Source of the DNA: CAZXEJ01 sp964639895
GTDB lineage: Bacteria > Desulfobacterota_D > UBA1144 > Nemesobacterales > JADFKM01
Direction of reading: 5' to 3'
Length of the DNA stretch: 50,868 nucleotides
NCBI GenBank assembly: GCA_964639895.1
Contig: CAZXEJ010000013.1
Location: 1-50,868, forward strand
Made by a program: the position numbers and the translations under genes. The notes under the pieces were generated by a model. That model did no database searches. It was not told where the DNA came from and saw only the letters and a list, made by a program, of their open reading frames with translations. Positions 1 to 9,749 of this stretch are shown here, piece after piece. Positions within the stretch are counted from its first letter, which is position 1, and every line of letters begins with the position of its first letter.

Positions 1-1513
1 GTACCTCCTCTCTGAAAAGTTCCCGCTTGGTGGTGACGAGAAGGTGTATCAAGGGGCTGTTATAGTCCAGTAGAAGCGGTTTCGTTGCCCGAGAAGCACC
101 CACCTCGGCAAAGACCGAATAGCATCCCTTGTCGGGATCGGACAGGATAAGACAAACATTGGAAGCAAACAGGGTCTTTTCAATGGTGCTCAAAATCCTG
201 TTGCCGATCTCCTCCAGATTGAGCAAGGAAACCATGGCCTGGCTTACTTCTTCTATCGTTCGTTGGTAATTGAATCTCCTGCGAAAGAAAATCACGTCCA
301 CAAACCCTTGCACGCGCTCTTTCAGTGGATTCAGCAACAGCACTAGAGAGATGCTCACCAACACGAGCGCAGTGGGATTCACCCACTCGCTGTAGCGATA
401 AAAGACCGCATTCAGGACCAAGACGGCGAATAAAAAGGCGAGAACGACGAGGCCGGTAAGTATTCCATAGGCCAAACTCTTCCTGAGTATTTCGTCGATA
501 TCGAAGAGCTTATGCTTCACTATTGCATAGCCAAGTGAGAGCGGGAAAAATATGACCGGTAAGGCCAAGTAGGTGATATTGCTCAAGTGAAAGATCACCG
601 CAAGAATCGCGCAAAAGGTCGGCACTACGAATCCTGCGAACGAACCCACCAGAACGACCTGTGCCCTCTGTTTCTCCAGCACCGAGGTGGGATTGACGTA
701 GGCATAAACTATCGACGCCAGCAAGAACAACGTGCCGATGAATATGTATATCCATACGGCCAAGACGATCTGCGGCCAAACGCCCTGGGAATAGTAGAAG
801 AAGCTTTGTAAAGCGAGGAGTATGAAAGAAATCAAGAAGGCCGCTGAGACAATAGCGTAGCTCTTCCCCGCAGTCAGCCTGTTTTCCTTGGGAAATACCA
901 AGCCCAAAGCTGCAAAGAGCGGGGGGATGAACAACCATATCCAGGATTCGATATTCAGTTTGTATCCAAGGTGGCTATCGAATATGGAGAGGAACCAGAG
1001 AGCAACGAAGTAGCAAAAAAGGAACAGGACTTTACTCTGTATTTTAGAAGGCCTCAGGCAGTACACTATAAGTCCGATCGAAAAAAATATAATCCCCATC
1101 ACGGCAGTGGGTCCGAACAGCCGCACGAAGTCCAGTGGTGTGAACTCAATCGTAGGCACACGCAGATGGAGAAGCTTGTCGCCCCTTTTGACGGTGTAAT
1201 CAACGGCCGTGCCCAACGGTTTTCCAGACGCTATGTCGTAAACAGCTTGAGACGTGTAAACGGGCTTCCCGTCGACCGCCACTACTTGATCGAACGACTT
1301 GAGACCATTTCGACTACCACTCCAGTAGGACAATTTCTCCTCTGTCACCATGAGGTTGGTATAGAGTAGGAAACCCGGGAACTTCTTCCCCAAGGTATCG
1401 ACCACTTCCAACACACTTACGGCAATGACCCCCAGAAGAAAAAGGGTCTTAAGGACGACGATAACATTGAAGAACAACTCGAGGTTTCCACCGCCGCGCC
1501 ATCGATTCAGCAT
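1..1513 (-). CDS. 7TM sensor histidine kinase, 3' part cut off by the window edge
   Basis: An open frame of about 504 codons runs from an ATG at 1513 to the window edge with no stop, so the C-terminal part is missing. The start follows a GGAGA about 8 bases upstream, and the frame is closed a few codons further up. Residues 15-40 form one membrane segment. Residues about 45-125 look like a PDZ-type extracytoplasmic domain (VVAVDGKPVYT). About seven hydrophobic segments follow (130-390), ending in the stretch IVKHKLFDIDEILRKSLAYG, which is typical of ComP/PrsK-like 7TM kinases. The visible end (about 415-504) resembles a GAF domain. The HisKA and ATPase domains would lie outside the window, so kinase activity is inferred from this architecture. 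Codons are less GC-rich than in genes to the right. The architecture is clear; the ligand is unknown. Confidence 0.8.
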   Translation of the reverse strand, partial: MLNRWRGGGNLELFFNVIVVLKTLFLLGVIAVSVLEVVDTLGKKFPGFLLYTNLMVTEEKLSYWSGSRNGLKSFDQVVAVDGKPVYTSQAVYDIASGKPLGTAVDYTVKRGDKLLHLRVPTIEFTPLDFVRLFGPTAVMGIIFFSIGLIVYCLRPSKIQSKVLFLFCYFVALWFLSIFDSHLGYKLNIESWIWLFIPPLFAALGLVFPKENRLTAGKSYAIVSAAFLISFILLALQSFFYYSQGVWPQIVLAVWIYIFIGTLFLLASIVYAYVNPTSVLEKQRAQVVLVGSFAGFVVPTFCAILAVIFHLSNITYLALPVIFFPLSLGYAIVKHKLFDIDEILRKSLAYGILTGLVVLAFLFAVLVLNAVFYRYSEWVNPTALVLVSISLVLLLNPLKERVQGFVDVIFFRRRFNYQRTIEEVSQAMVSLLNLEEIGNRILSTIEKTLFASNVCLILSDPDKGCYSVFAEVGASRATKPLLLDYNSPLIHLLVTTKRELFREEV

Positions 1514-3079
1514 CTCTTCATCTCCCGTTCACCTTCTTTCATCAACTGGGCCAGTTCCAGGAATAATTACCTTACATGCCGATGAACCGCACTTAACTGC
1601 TGAACGAATCAGAACGTCCTTCCCGCATACGGAATGTTACACGGCGATCCATCTACCAACAGAAGATCGAAAAATCTGCCGCAGCATCAGGTGCTCCCAT
1701 GGAGGAAACATTTAGGCAATGGAGACGGCTCTTAAACAGCCCTCGGCCATCCGGCCACATGCACAAATCGTATAATGAAAAAGTGAGAAGAGCTGTCCAC
1801 AAACCTTGGTAAACCTATGGCGCACTGCCGCGCCTAAAGCCTCGGGGAGTCAGCACATCACCATCCTGATTTCCATATAATTTTATATTTCCTATCGGAA
1901 CAATAGCAATTCCTCGCCAAAGAATCCGGTATTTTCCAGGGGTCATCGCCATCCGCACATGATTCACAATTCATGATGCCCGCTCTGGGTACATGCTCCT
2001 TACTTCCACAATAAGGCGGGACCCCCCAACCCACTACCACGGTCCACCCCATCCTACAACGGCAGCCACACGGCTATCTCAGCGTGCCGACAGGATCATA
2101 GGCAAGCCTCTATCCCTCCTTACCACGGCGACCTTGACCAGAAGACGGCTAGGGCTACAAGGGGACGTCGGAGTAAGATTTTACACTTGTTGAAACGTCA
2201 TTGATCATAAACCGGCTCGCCGGGAGTGGAATGTCCACGTGGACGTTGGAAATATATACTCCCTGATCGCTCTCAGGGCAACGCCAAGAGTAATGCCGAT
2301 ACAACCGGTCCACCGCCGCCCCTCCTTCTTCATGTGTTCGTCCGACGGAAAGAGTACGCACAACGACAAAACGAAACAACGTTGTCCAACCTGCCGTCAA
2401 GGCAATTGCGCCGACGTCGCCCAAGAGGCTGATAACTTTCACCCCGGCTTGGCGACCAACTGTGAGGCGGGAAATACGGCGTAAGAACCGATAGAAAGAG
2501 CCCTCTTCCCCCGGTATTGGGTAGAGCCTGTTTCTTTCAAGGATCGTGTAGTTGCCTGCCTTAAGGGGAACGACGTTGACGTGGATGAGAGAGGATGCAC
2601 CGCATCTCAAACAGGATGGAAAACTCCGCCTATGGGGCGGGGCCTGACCAAAGGATCGAAAACGCTCGATTCGCGGTAGATATAACGTAAAGGTCCTTCC
2701 TCTTTTGTCCAGCCCATCCACTCGCCGGCGACGCGTAGAGGGATGCAGGGTAGAACACTACCCGGAGGGACCAATGCGTTCGCCGCCCTTACACAACAAG
2801 ACGAGGCACATAAACAGAGTTCCCTACCGTGCTGCTAGAGAAAGATTCAATCGTCAAGAACGGTAAGTTGCACGATACCATGAACGAGAGTCAAGCATGG
2901 GAAACCACTTGCAACCCGCAAAGATCTTGTACAGAAGCCCTTAGTGTCACGACCACCCGCCGGGGAACACCGTGGTAGTCCAAATCCGTCATACGGCCGT
3001 GGTAGATGCAATCCAGGGGGAAAGACACAACACATACCACTGCCCCACAAGGCCTGAATCATAACTTGACTTGCACTGC
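1514..3079. other. 1.5 kb gap without an intact gene
   Basis: No frame here has convincing codon use over a gene-like length. Short minus-strand segments look like broken coding sequence: about 1525-1670 contains fragments reading FDLLLVDGSPCNIPY and KVIIPGTGPVDERR in different frames. A possible MlaE remnant is listed separately at 2340-2510. No tRNA, rRNA or obvious repeat was seen. Confidence 0.5.
2340..2510 (-). pseudogene. possible remnant of an MlaE-type ABC permease N-terminus
   Basis: Within a 188-codon minus-strand frame (2155-2721), the stretch VKVISLLGDVGAIALTAGW followed by TTLFRF matches the hydrophobicity and spacing of the MlaE N-terminal helix. It breaks up afterwards, and an adjacent frame reads CIGITLGVAL where the family has an iGv-Sl motif. 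There is no full domain, no convincing start, and the surroundings are non-coding. It could be coincidence. Confidence 0.22.
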
Positions 3080-4744
3080 CTAAGCGGCCGGAGACGACGC
3101 CGTAGCCGCTTCGGCGCCCGTTCCGATGATACCGAACTCTCTACCCACTTTGTCGAAAATCTCAAGAGCGGTATCCAGGTCTTCACGCGTATGCGTGGCC
3201 ATGATGCTCAGCCTCAGGCGCTCTTGGCCCCGAGGAACAGCCGGGTAAGGGAATACCGACAAATAAACTCCTTCCTCGAAAATTCTTTTGCTCATTTTCT
3301 TGGCCAAAAGATCGTCACCGATGATGACAGAGATCAGAGCCGATTGGGTGTCAATCACGTTGAAACCGAGATCCATCAAGTTCCGCTTCATATAGTCCAC
3401 GTTTCTATGCAAATTCTCGTGTCTTTCCGGTTCGCTCTCCATAATCTCTATGGCCGCCAGCACGGATGCGGCTATGGATGGAGGAATGCTGGCTGAAAAG
3501 AAAGCGGATCTGGCATAGTGCCTGAGGTAATTGATCACTTCCTTCGTCGAAGCCACGAATCCCCCAACCCCGGCTAAAGCTTTACTCAGCGTCCCCATCA
3601 CAATATCAACCTTGCCCTCGAGATTGAAAAGGCTCACAGTACCCTTGCCCATGGGTCCTACCACTCCCGTGGCATGAGCGTCGTCTACCATAACCTTGGC
3701 ATCGTACTCGGCGGCGATCTCGACTATCTCCGGAAGGGGTGCTATGTCACCGTCGGTACTGTAGACGCCGTCCACGACGACGAGGATGCCGTCGCACTTT
3801 TCCCTGCTGTCTTCCATGACGCGCCTCAAACTGTCCATGTCAGAATGCTTAAACGTCCTGAACTTGCCGCCACTCAGAACACAACCGTCGATTATGCTGG
3901 CGTGCGAGAGCCGATCGATGATGGCACAATCCCCTTTCCTGACCAGTGCGGAAATGCATCCTAGGTTCGCGGTGTATCCGGAGGAAAACGTCATTGCATC
4001 CTCGCATCCCTTCATACCCGCCAGTTTTTCCTCAAGCATTCTATGGACTTCGTAACTACCCGTATGCAGAGGGGAACCCACCGGACCGGTTCCGTACTTC
4101 TCCAGGGCTTTTTTTGCCGCCTCGACGACCTTGGGGTGTGAAGCAAGTCCCAGATAATTGCTGTTCCCCATCATGATTATCTCTTTCTTCTCGCCCGTTA
4201 TCTCGTCGAATATGATGGCCCTGTTGTTTGACGGAGACAGCAGAAATTTTCTGTATATGTAGTAACCCTTACTCTTGACATTTTCTATGTAACCCCAGAA
4301 TGGCCGTGTCTTGGCAAAGAGATCACGGTCGGGAAGGTTGATGAAATCCGCGAGAGTATGGACGTCCGAATCAACTTTCTCGACCAGATCACTTTCTCTT
4401 CGTTCGAGCTGATCCAGGTAGGATTCGATCCTTCGTCCATCCGATTCGGTGAGGGCAAGGAAGCGAACCTCGACCTGGTACGGCCTCGCGTCGCTTTGGG
4501 AAGACCTCCTCACCCTTACTATCTCGCCATATGCGCTGATATGCGACGGGAATGGGTGGGTCGGAAGCGCGAAATCGAGTATGAGCTTTGTGCCAACCGG
4601 GGGAGGAGAGCCCGGAGAAGAAATGTTCAATCCCTGGAGCCTCACTTCGTCGGCTTCACCGATCACTTTGCCTATGTTTCTTGCAAAAACATCGATACCC
4701 ACGTGCAGTACCTCCGGCTGCCGGAAATATGAAGGGAGCCGCAC
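3080..4744 (-). CDS. PilZ-domain/alpha-oxoamine synthase fusion (SPT/KBL/BioF family)
   Basis: A protein of 554 residues. Residues about 10-115 look like a PilZ domain, with an NISSPG motif (N40-G45) and a C-terminal strand VEVRF; the usual RxxxR arm is not clear. Residues about 150-540 are a fold-type I PLP enzyme of the alpha-oxoamine synthase family: GNSNYLGL, the stacking His in HASIIDG (H281), VDDAHATG (D354, H357) and the Schiff-base lysine in GTLSKALAG (K388). Such enzymes condense an amino acid with an acyl-thioester, releasing CO2 and CoA or ACP. Candidates are serine palmitoyltransferase, KBL or BioF, and the substrate cannot be told from sequence. The start is GTG at 4744; the frame closes ten codons upstream and no Shine-Dalgarno is visible. 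Neither biotin nor threonine-degradation genes are nearby. Confidence 0.88.
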   Translation of the reverse strand: MRLPSYFRQPEVLHVGIDVFARNIGKVIGEADEVRLQGLNISSPGSPPPVGTKLILDFALPTHPFPSHISAYGEIVRVRRSSQSDARPYQVEVRFLALTESDGRRIESYLDQLERRESDLVEKVDSDVHTLADFINLPDRDLFAKTRPFWGYIENVKSKGYYIYRKFLLSPSNNRAIIFDEITGEKKEIIMMGNSNYLGLASHPKVVEAAKKALEKYGTGPVGSPLHTGSYEVHRMLEEKLAGMKGCEDAMTFSSGYTANLGCISALVRKGDCAIIDRLSHASIIDGCVLSGGKFRTFKHSDMDSLRRVMEDSREKCDGILVVVDGVYSTDGDIAPLPEIVEIAAEYDAKVMVDDAHATGVVGPMGKGTVSLFNLEGKVDIVMGTLSKALAGVGGFVASTKEVINYLRHYARSAFFSASIPPSIAASVLAAIEIMESEPERHENLHRNVDYMKRNLMDLGFNVIDTQSALISVIIGDDLLAKKMSKRIFEEGVYLSVFPYPAVPRGQERLRLSIMATHTREDLDTALEIFDKVGREFGIIGTGAEAATASSPAA

Positions 4745-5175
4745 TAGCCAATGTTCGGCACAAACTTACAAGAGACCATCGCAGGCTGTTCTCTTACTCT
4801 TGCACCCCGTACCCTCGGGAAGCGAGTCTCTTTCTCAAGCTGAATCCCCGCGGTGCAGGCCTATACAGTAGTCGATTGTATCATCACCCTGAGGAAAAAA
4901 AAGGGGGGCTAGGACCATACGTCGCCTCTGACGAGCCATGTTTTCAAACTTCGACTTCATCCCCAGCATGGAGAGAGGCGGGTCCGGGATCACCGTTGAG
5001 AGCATGACACAACGATATGGTGCATTCCCTCCTTTGGAACACACGCCAACAAGCAAGCTGGCCAGCCGTTGCACTCAACCTAGACGTGACGAGTCGGCGG
5101 CAGCGGAAAGACGTAATCCCACACGCTTGGACGACCCCCTGCCGCCCATTCCCCCACACAGCCCCGGCATCCCCG
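4745..5175. other. 431-base gap, nothing recognised
   Basis: The gap separates the porin gene from the PilZ-synthase gene on the same strand. No open frame with sensible codon use, no strong hairpin and no repeat was found. A run of A's at about 4895-4902 is the only low-complexity feature. Confidence 0.5.
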
Positions 5176-7029
5176 TCAGAACCATCTCGGCATGAAGGTA
5201 CTTGAGCCCATCCAATTCTTTATCAATCCATCCACCGTAACGATCAATCTCCCCTGGAAAGCAAAATGCCTCCCCGGCGGATTCGCGGAATCGATCGTCG
5301 GAACCACCCCCTCTATAAAAGCGCGCTGGCTTAAAAGGTCATCCAATCCACCGCCGGCAATCACCGCGCTGCCAATGAAATCGAACCACATACCGTCAAT
5401 CACTTTCCACGTAAGGGTTCCCTCAAGCTCGGTGCCCACCAATCGCCTGACGGGGGGAAGAGGATTGAGCAGATCAGTGCCCAAGGCGTTCCTTTCATCA
5501 ACCCATGCAACGACCACCTGGGGAGTGAAATGCAAGGAGTCACTCAACCCTACCCGGGCCCACGTTCTTAAGTACCAGGAATTTATAACGCTGCCCTCCA
5601 CTCCGTAGACAGTGGGTATCATATGCTTGAACAACAAATTGTCGATCACAAATGCATTGTTGAAAAATATTCCTCCACCCTCCAGCTTGTCCGGCGTGCG
5701 CGCATCATCGCCATTGGACCATCCACTCTCAATCGCCACGACAGAGCTTTTGTCTCCTCGGGGGTAAAACTCCACCCTTGCCACAAGGAGGAAATTCTCA
5801 GGCGTTATATCTATCTTGCGGCTTCCAAGAAGATCGGGCAGCGGCGCCTCGAGTCCGTCTATCTTTCCCACGAGATCCTGAAACTCGAACGCCACTCGGA
5901 AGTGGTCCGATTTGTAATCCAAATAAAGCGACCAATTGATCGCCGGGTTTACATCCGCCCCTAGACCACCGCTCAAGTCAAAATTGTTTTGATAAACGGA
6001 GAACAAGTAACCGCCCAAGTTCAGGTTATCCCCTTGGTAATAGATTCCGCCCCCTATTTCCCACCCATCTCCCTCGTTGAAGCCGGATACACTGAGGCCC
6101 TCAGCAAGCCGGTCCACCGCAAAGAAGAAGAGAAGCTTTTCCCACCTCTCGTCAACCAAGGCAAGTGGAGCCGTGTCAAACTCAAACCTATCAACAATGC
6201 TCCCTAAATCCTGGTCCGGCATGCTACCGGCGTTATTCAGTATTCCCAACCCCCAATCGAAGGGCTGGCGTCCTATCCATAGTTCTCCAACTGGAACTTC
6301 AGCTACCACGTACAGGGATCTGAGATTGAAAAAACCTTCGTCCTCATCAACCGGAGAGACGGCTTCCCCCGATAAGGGGTTAGTTACCTCTCTCAACAGA
6401 GCCCCACGAAACGAATCAGAGGGACTCGGAGCTTCGAACACCTTCTGCGCGATGTTCTCGTTTGTAAGGCCACCCCAGATGATATTCTTCGCGATGTCCA
6501 GCTGACTCCTAATGGAAAGTTTGCCGCCTACCTTCACCATAGGGGACACAAGCAACCGTGAGTCCACGAAAAACACTTCGTCGTTCTCGCCAGGCACGGC
6601 ACCTACGAACGTGCCATTACTGAACAACCTTACGCGGGTACGGAAATAGGTTGGAAAATCCGAACTAAAAAGCACTTTGACTTGAGGCGAAGGTGAGAAA
6701 GCGGGGGGTCCCTCCTCCAGTGGCAGCGACGCGACGGCGCTTCTCTCCTCGTTCTCATGCCCCTTCTCCCGATTCCGCAAACGCGCCTCCAGTTCATCGA
6801 TTCTTTTTTCAAGCATTTCCATCTGCGTACCATACTTCCTTTCCAGCTCCTCTCTCTCCCTTTGGTATTGGAGGTGGAGTTCTTGTACCTGTTTTCGAAG
6901 GGAATCAATCTGCTTCTCAACTTCCGACTCCGCATAGGTGTGTCCAGTGGGAAAAAAGCAGAAAAGCAGAAAACAACATAGCCCCATGCCTAGCAACAAC
7001 GATTTCGTCGTATGATTTCCTCTGAACAT
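5176..7029 (-). CDS. outer-membrane beta-barrel porin with N-terminal coiled coil
   Basis: The ATG at 7029 has AGGGGA upstream and is preferred over a TTG at 7047. The protein has 617 residues. An export signal (residues 1-34, hydrophobic LLLGMGLCCFLLFCFF and a cleavage site near TYA) is followed by a heptad-rich coiled coil (about 38-90, many E/K/R/L). A long region of alternating amphipathic strands then ends in FMPRWF. A final aromatic residue is the usual BAM recognition signal of outer-membrane barrels. A short coiled coil ahead of the barrel occurs in porins that bind peptidoglycan or trimerise. The substrate is unknown; selective porin or alginate-export-type channels are possible. Two palindromic elements lie just upstream (7101-7156). 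Confidence 0.75.
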   Translation of the reverse strand: MFRGNHTTKSLLLGMGLCCFLLFCFFPTGHTYAESEVEKQIDSLRKQVQELHLQYQREREELERKYGTQMEMLEKRIDELEARLRNREKGHENEERSAVASLPLEEGPPAFSPSPQVKVLFSSDFPTYFRTRVRLFSNGTFVGAVPGENDEVFFVDSRLLVSPMVKVGGKLSIRSQLDIAKNIIWGGLTNENIAQKVFEAPSPSDSFRGALLREVTNPLSGEAVSPVDEDEGFFNLRSLYVVAEVPVGELWIGRQPFDWGLGILNNAGSMPDQDLGSIVDRFEFDTAPLALVDERWEKLLFFFAVDRLAEGLSVSGFNEGDGWEIGGGIYYQGDNLNLGGYLFSVYQNNFDLSGGLGADVNPAINWSLYLDYKSDHFRVAFEFQDLVGKIDGLEAPLPDLLGSRKIDITPENFLLVARVEFYPRGDKSSVVAIESGWSNGDDARTPDKLEGGGIFFNNAFVIDNLLFKHMIPTVYGVEGSVINSWYLRTWARVGLSDSLHFTPQVVVAWVDERNALGTDLLNPLPPVRRLVGTELEGTLTWKVIDGMWFDFIGSAVIAGGGLDDLLSQRAFIEGVVPTIDSANPPGRHFAFQGRLIVTVDGLIKNWMGSSTFMPRWF

Positions 7030-7100
7030 ACAAAGTCCCCTCACCAAAACAATTCACCACGGATCGGCCGCAGGATCGACCCGCTACCTTACGAAGCGTC

Positions 7101-7156
7101 TATACTACTAATCGGCCTTTCCAAGGAAAGTATAGAAATAATTTCCGAAATGGAAA
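7101..7156. promoter_or_regulatory. paired palindromes upstream of the porin gene
   Basis: CTTTCC-AA-GGAAAG (7117-7130) is a perfect palindrome bracketed by TATAC (7101-7105) and GTATA (7130-7134). A second dyad, TTTCC-N5-GGAAA, lies at 7142-7156. Both are 70-130 bases upstream of the porin start in an AT-richer patch, where a promoter and its operators would be expected. The cognate regulator is unknown. Confidence 0.4.
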
Positions 7157-9448
7157 AAAATCAAGTGATTCTGACCCACGGTACACGCTCGCTATTGCCG
7201 ACCGCCCACCACAAACTCACCCTGCCGACCGTCGTACTCGTGAACCTTCCTGCCCAAACTTCACCTGCAGCCCGCTGGCATGCGCAAAGAGAGCTGTGAT
7301 CAAGCTTGCCGCCACACCTGTTACGTGGAGATCTCTCTCCACTCCTCAGCCTCAACAGTCACTCACTAGCCCCCATGGTCCTGCACGGTTCCCGACATCC
7401 GGCCACGTTCTTTGGATGGACGGTCGAGCAACCCGCTGATGCGTCCGCCTCGAAAAGGGGCGTTGTGCGTGATCATAGGAACCCTCCTTTTCGAACCCGA
7501 CAGGCCTACAACCAACGGCTCATGCGGTTCTCTGCACCTACTGCTCCCAAGTCGTGGTAGATGGGGAGTATCCAGTAAATTGCTTGCAAGTGAGCCTGCC
7601 CAAGCGGGCTGTACGGCTTTCTTCGGTTCAATCTAAGTGACCGGTGCGTGTATCACTGGCTTCGCCGACCCCATATGGATCCCGCCTTCCCCCGTGCACG
7701 CTTCGAAACCGGCTGGTTAAGCGCGATTTAGAAAACGTATTTAACGTACCTTCAGAGAACTGCGGTCAGCGGCAACGTAGCGCATCTGCAGGTAGTAGGG
7801 ACCCCCGATGCGCGGCTCGGCCACACTGAGTCGGCGCCTCCCTTCTTCCCGGGCCACGGGCAACACCTTCTGCTCCCACACCCCCATCAAGTCCTCGCCC
7901 ACGCCCCGGTGGGGGCATAGACCAGGAGGGCCTCCTCGACCGGCCACCGCGGGGTCTCGAGGTCGAAGAAGGGAGCGGGGTTGAGGTAAGTGAGGGTGGC
8001 GATATCAACGCCCTCTCGTGAGTTCATCGCGCTAATAGCCGAGGCCGATCGGGTGTCCATGGAGGTGTCCACACGGGCCCAGAACCCTCTAAAAACTCCA
8101 CTCCGCCGGTAAAGGGACTCTGTCCGAATACCCGGTGATGACAACGGCTTACAAGGATCATTGCAGTTTGCGGGCCTCCTACTTTTGGCCCGTGAAATCC
8201 GGCGTCGCAAGGGCTTGGGGGGGTCCAAGTGCCACGCCCTCCGCAGACCCCTTACCGTCGCGGCCGCTCGAGCCGGTACGATCCATCTCATCCCCCCCAG
8301 CTACGCCGCACACCCGTCACCGTGAGAGCCGCAACCTACAAGAGTGCACCATGTGGAAGGGACAACAACGCACCCTATCGAACGCCGACCTGCAACGGAA
8401 GCGGTCTCACCGCCCCCGCCCAGCCGACGCGAGGCAAATGCACGGCAGGGGACGCCGCCCCTCCGGCTGGGACGCGGCCGCTTCACATCCCACCGCAGGG
8501 TGGCAGCCCATCGAATGATATATCTCTCATCTCTCGTCTCTTCCCCGAGAAGGAGACAGATATGCCCCAGCACCCCTACGGTCTTCACCCTGCTCCGACA
8601 CCGAACAAGGGCGAGAGGCACACGACGTATGCGAAGACGCCACGAAACCCCTTCCCACCAAGCCCGCAATGAGCGGGAGACCCCGTCCGAGTAAAATGCG
8701 GAGACGAGCCCCCGCTGCGTCCTGCAAGCCCAAGGCCAGCATTGCAGCCGGCCTGGCACAACTACACATCTAGCGGAACGGTGTGGACACCACGCTCTGT
8801 CCACATGCCTACCCCTACCGGGGCGTTATCCCGGGCCGAAACGAACCCGCCCCCTCCGAGGCGCCCACGCCGGCGGCGAAAGCGGTGGTCGGGTGTGGAT
8901 GGGCGGCCGTTCGAAGACGGGCCCGCACGGTCGAGACGTCTGGGACGAGTACGGGCCGTAAGAGAAAGAGGTCGTCACATCCCCCCGACCCGCTACGCCC
9001 ATTTTCCAACCTGACGCCGAAGCCGTGAGATGAGGTGAAGGGCACGAGGCGAGACGGAACCAAACCCACGGCGCACCCCCATAAGCGTGCGAATGCGCTC
9101 AACCTCTCCCGTGAAGAGCGTTCTGCGGACGCGACGCATCGCACATAGCCCGGAGCGCGGGACGTGGCCGCCGTGACGACTGCTCCATGAGTCCAGACGG
9201 GAGCCCCCAACTCCACGCTCGGTTATGTGATCGGTACCTACTGGACCTTACCCGCGGAGCATTGAGATCAAACCAACCTGCTTGCCCGCCGCCGTGTGAG
9301 CAGCGGCCTTTACCCCCCACCCTCTCCTTACCGGGGGGGAATAGAGAACGTTCACGATCGGTGCCGAGAATGCAAGTGTAGGGCGGAGAAGCGGCCGGGC
9401 GTCACCGGCATGGAGACACCCGGCTCACCCGCCGCACGGGTCAAAAGG
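7157..9448. other. 2.3 kb gap, largely non-coding, with one decayed gene
   Basis: No intact gene was found. Several stretches (for example 8300-8700) are clearly C-rich and G-poor on the plus strand. Many open frames exist only because stops are rare in GC-rich DNA, and none keeps a plausible composition. A decayed minus-strand gene is listed at 7741-8090. An imperfect palindrome (ATATCT ... AGATAT, about 8518-8562, with GTCTC/GAGAC inside) is the only other structure noticed. Confidence 0.5.
7741..8090 (-). pseudogene. decayed gene of unknown function, C-terminal part
   Basis: Two minus-strand frames read as natural protein and join end to end. One gives VDIATLTYLNPAPFFDLETP and then WPVEEALLVYAPTG (about 8010-7905). 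After a frameshift near 7900, the next gives GEDLMGVWEQKVLPVAREEG and ends EPRIGGPYYLQMRYVAADR..VR with a stop at 7741. This looks like about 110 residues of a once-intact C-terminus. No family was recognised. The upstream half (8090-8291) is not convincing. Confidence 0.4.
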
Positions 9449-9685
9449 TCACTTCAGATCGGACAGACTGGCGCCGAAGTTTATATGGAACACCTGACCG
9501 TCCAGCACGAGCGCAGGCACCGATTTCACACCGAGGTTTTCGGCCTCGGCGATCCTGTCCTTGTCGTCGCCCAGGTGTACGATCTCGACGTCGTACCGTG
9601 ACGAGTCAAGCGCTCCCACCACGGTCTGCTCGGCGCTTACGCAAACGGGGCAGCCGGCATGATAGAAAACGGCTTTCTTCTTCAT
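9449..9685 (-). CDS. small thioredoxin/glutaredoxin-fold protein (CPVC)
   Basis: A protein of 78 residues starting at the ATG at 9685, which has GGAGGAA about 8 bases upstream; the longer frame to 9721 lacks such support. The active site C12-P-V-C15 follows the first beta strand (KKAVFYHAG), and a cis-proline motif KSVPALV is present. This is a minimal thioredoxin fold without an N-terminal extension. It is probably a cytoplasmic thiol-disulfide oxidoreductase, similar to small glutaredoxin-like proteins; there is no signal peptide. It is divergent from an HxlR regulator whose likely operator lies between the two starts, so redox-responsive control is plausible. Confidence 0.8.
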   Translation of the reverse strand: MKKKAVFYHAGCPVCVSAEQTVVGALDSSRYDVEIVHLGDDKDRIAEAENLGVKSVPALVLDGQVFHINFGASLSDLK

Positions 9686-9749
9686 GACGCACTTCCTCCA
9701 TAACGTAGTGTAGACAGGCATTTACGCCCGTCCTCCCATATGGTACAGT

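Noticed and set aside
1525..1670. Small C-terminal-like peptide ending VIIPGTGPVDERR just upstream of the 7TM kinase gene
   Set aside because: About 35 codons between stops with no start codon; a neighbouring frame looks equally protein-like, so neither can be called a gene.
2155..2721. 188-codon minus-strand frame as an intact gene
   Set aside because: Only its middle part is hydrophobic and family-like; the two ends have no coherent composition, so it is kept only as a possible remnant.
8301..8804. 167-codon minus-strand frame in the left gap
   Set aside because: Cys/Arg/Trp-rich with no domain character, in a strongly C-skewed stretch where stop codons are rare on the minus strand.
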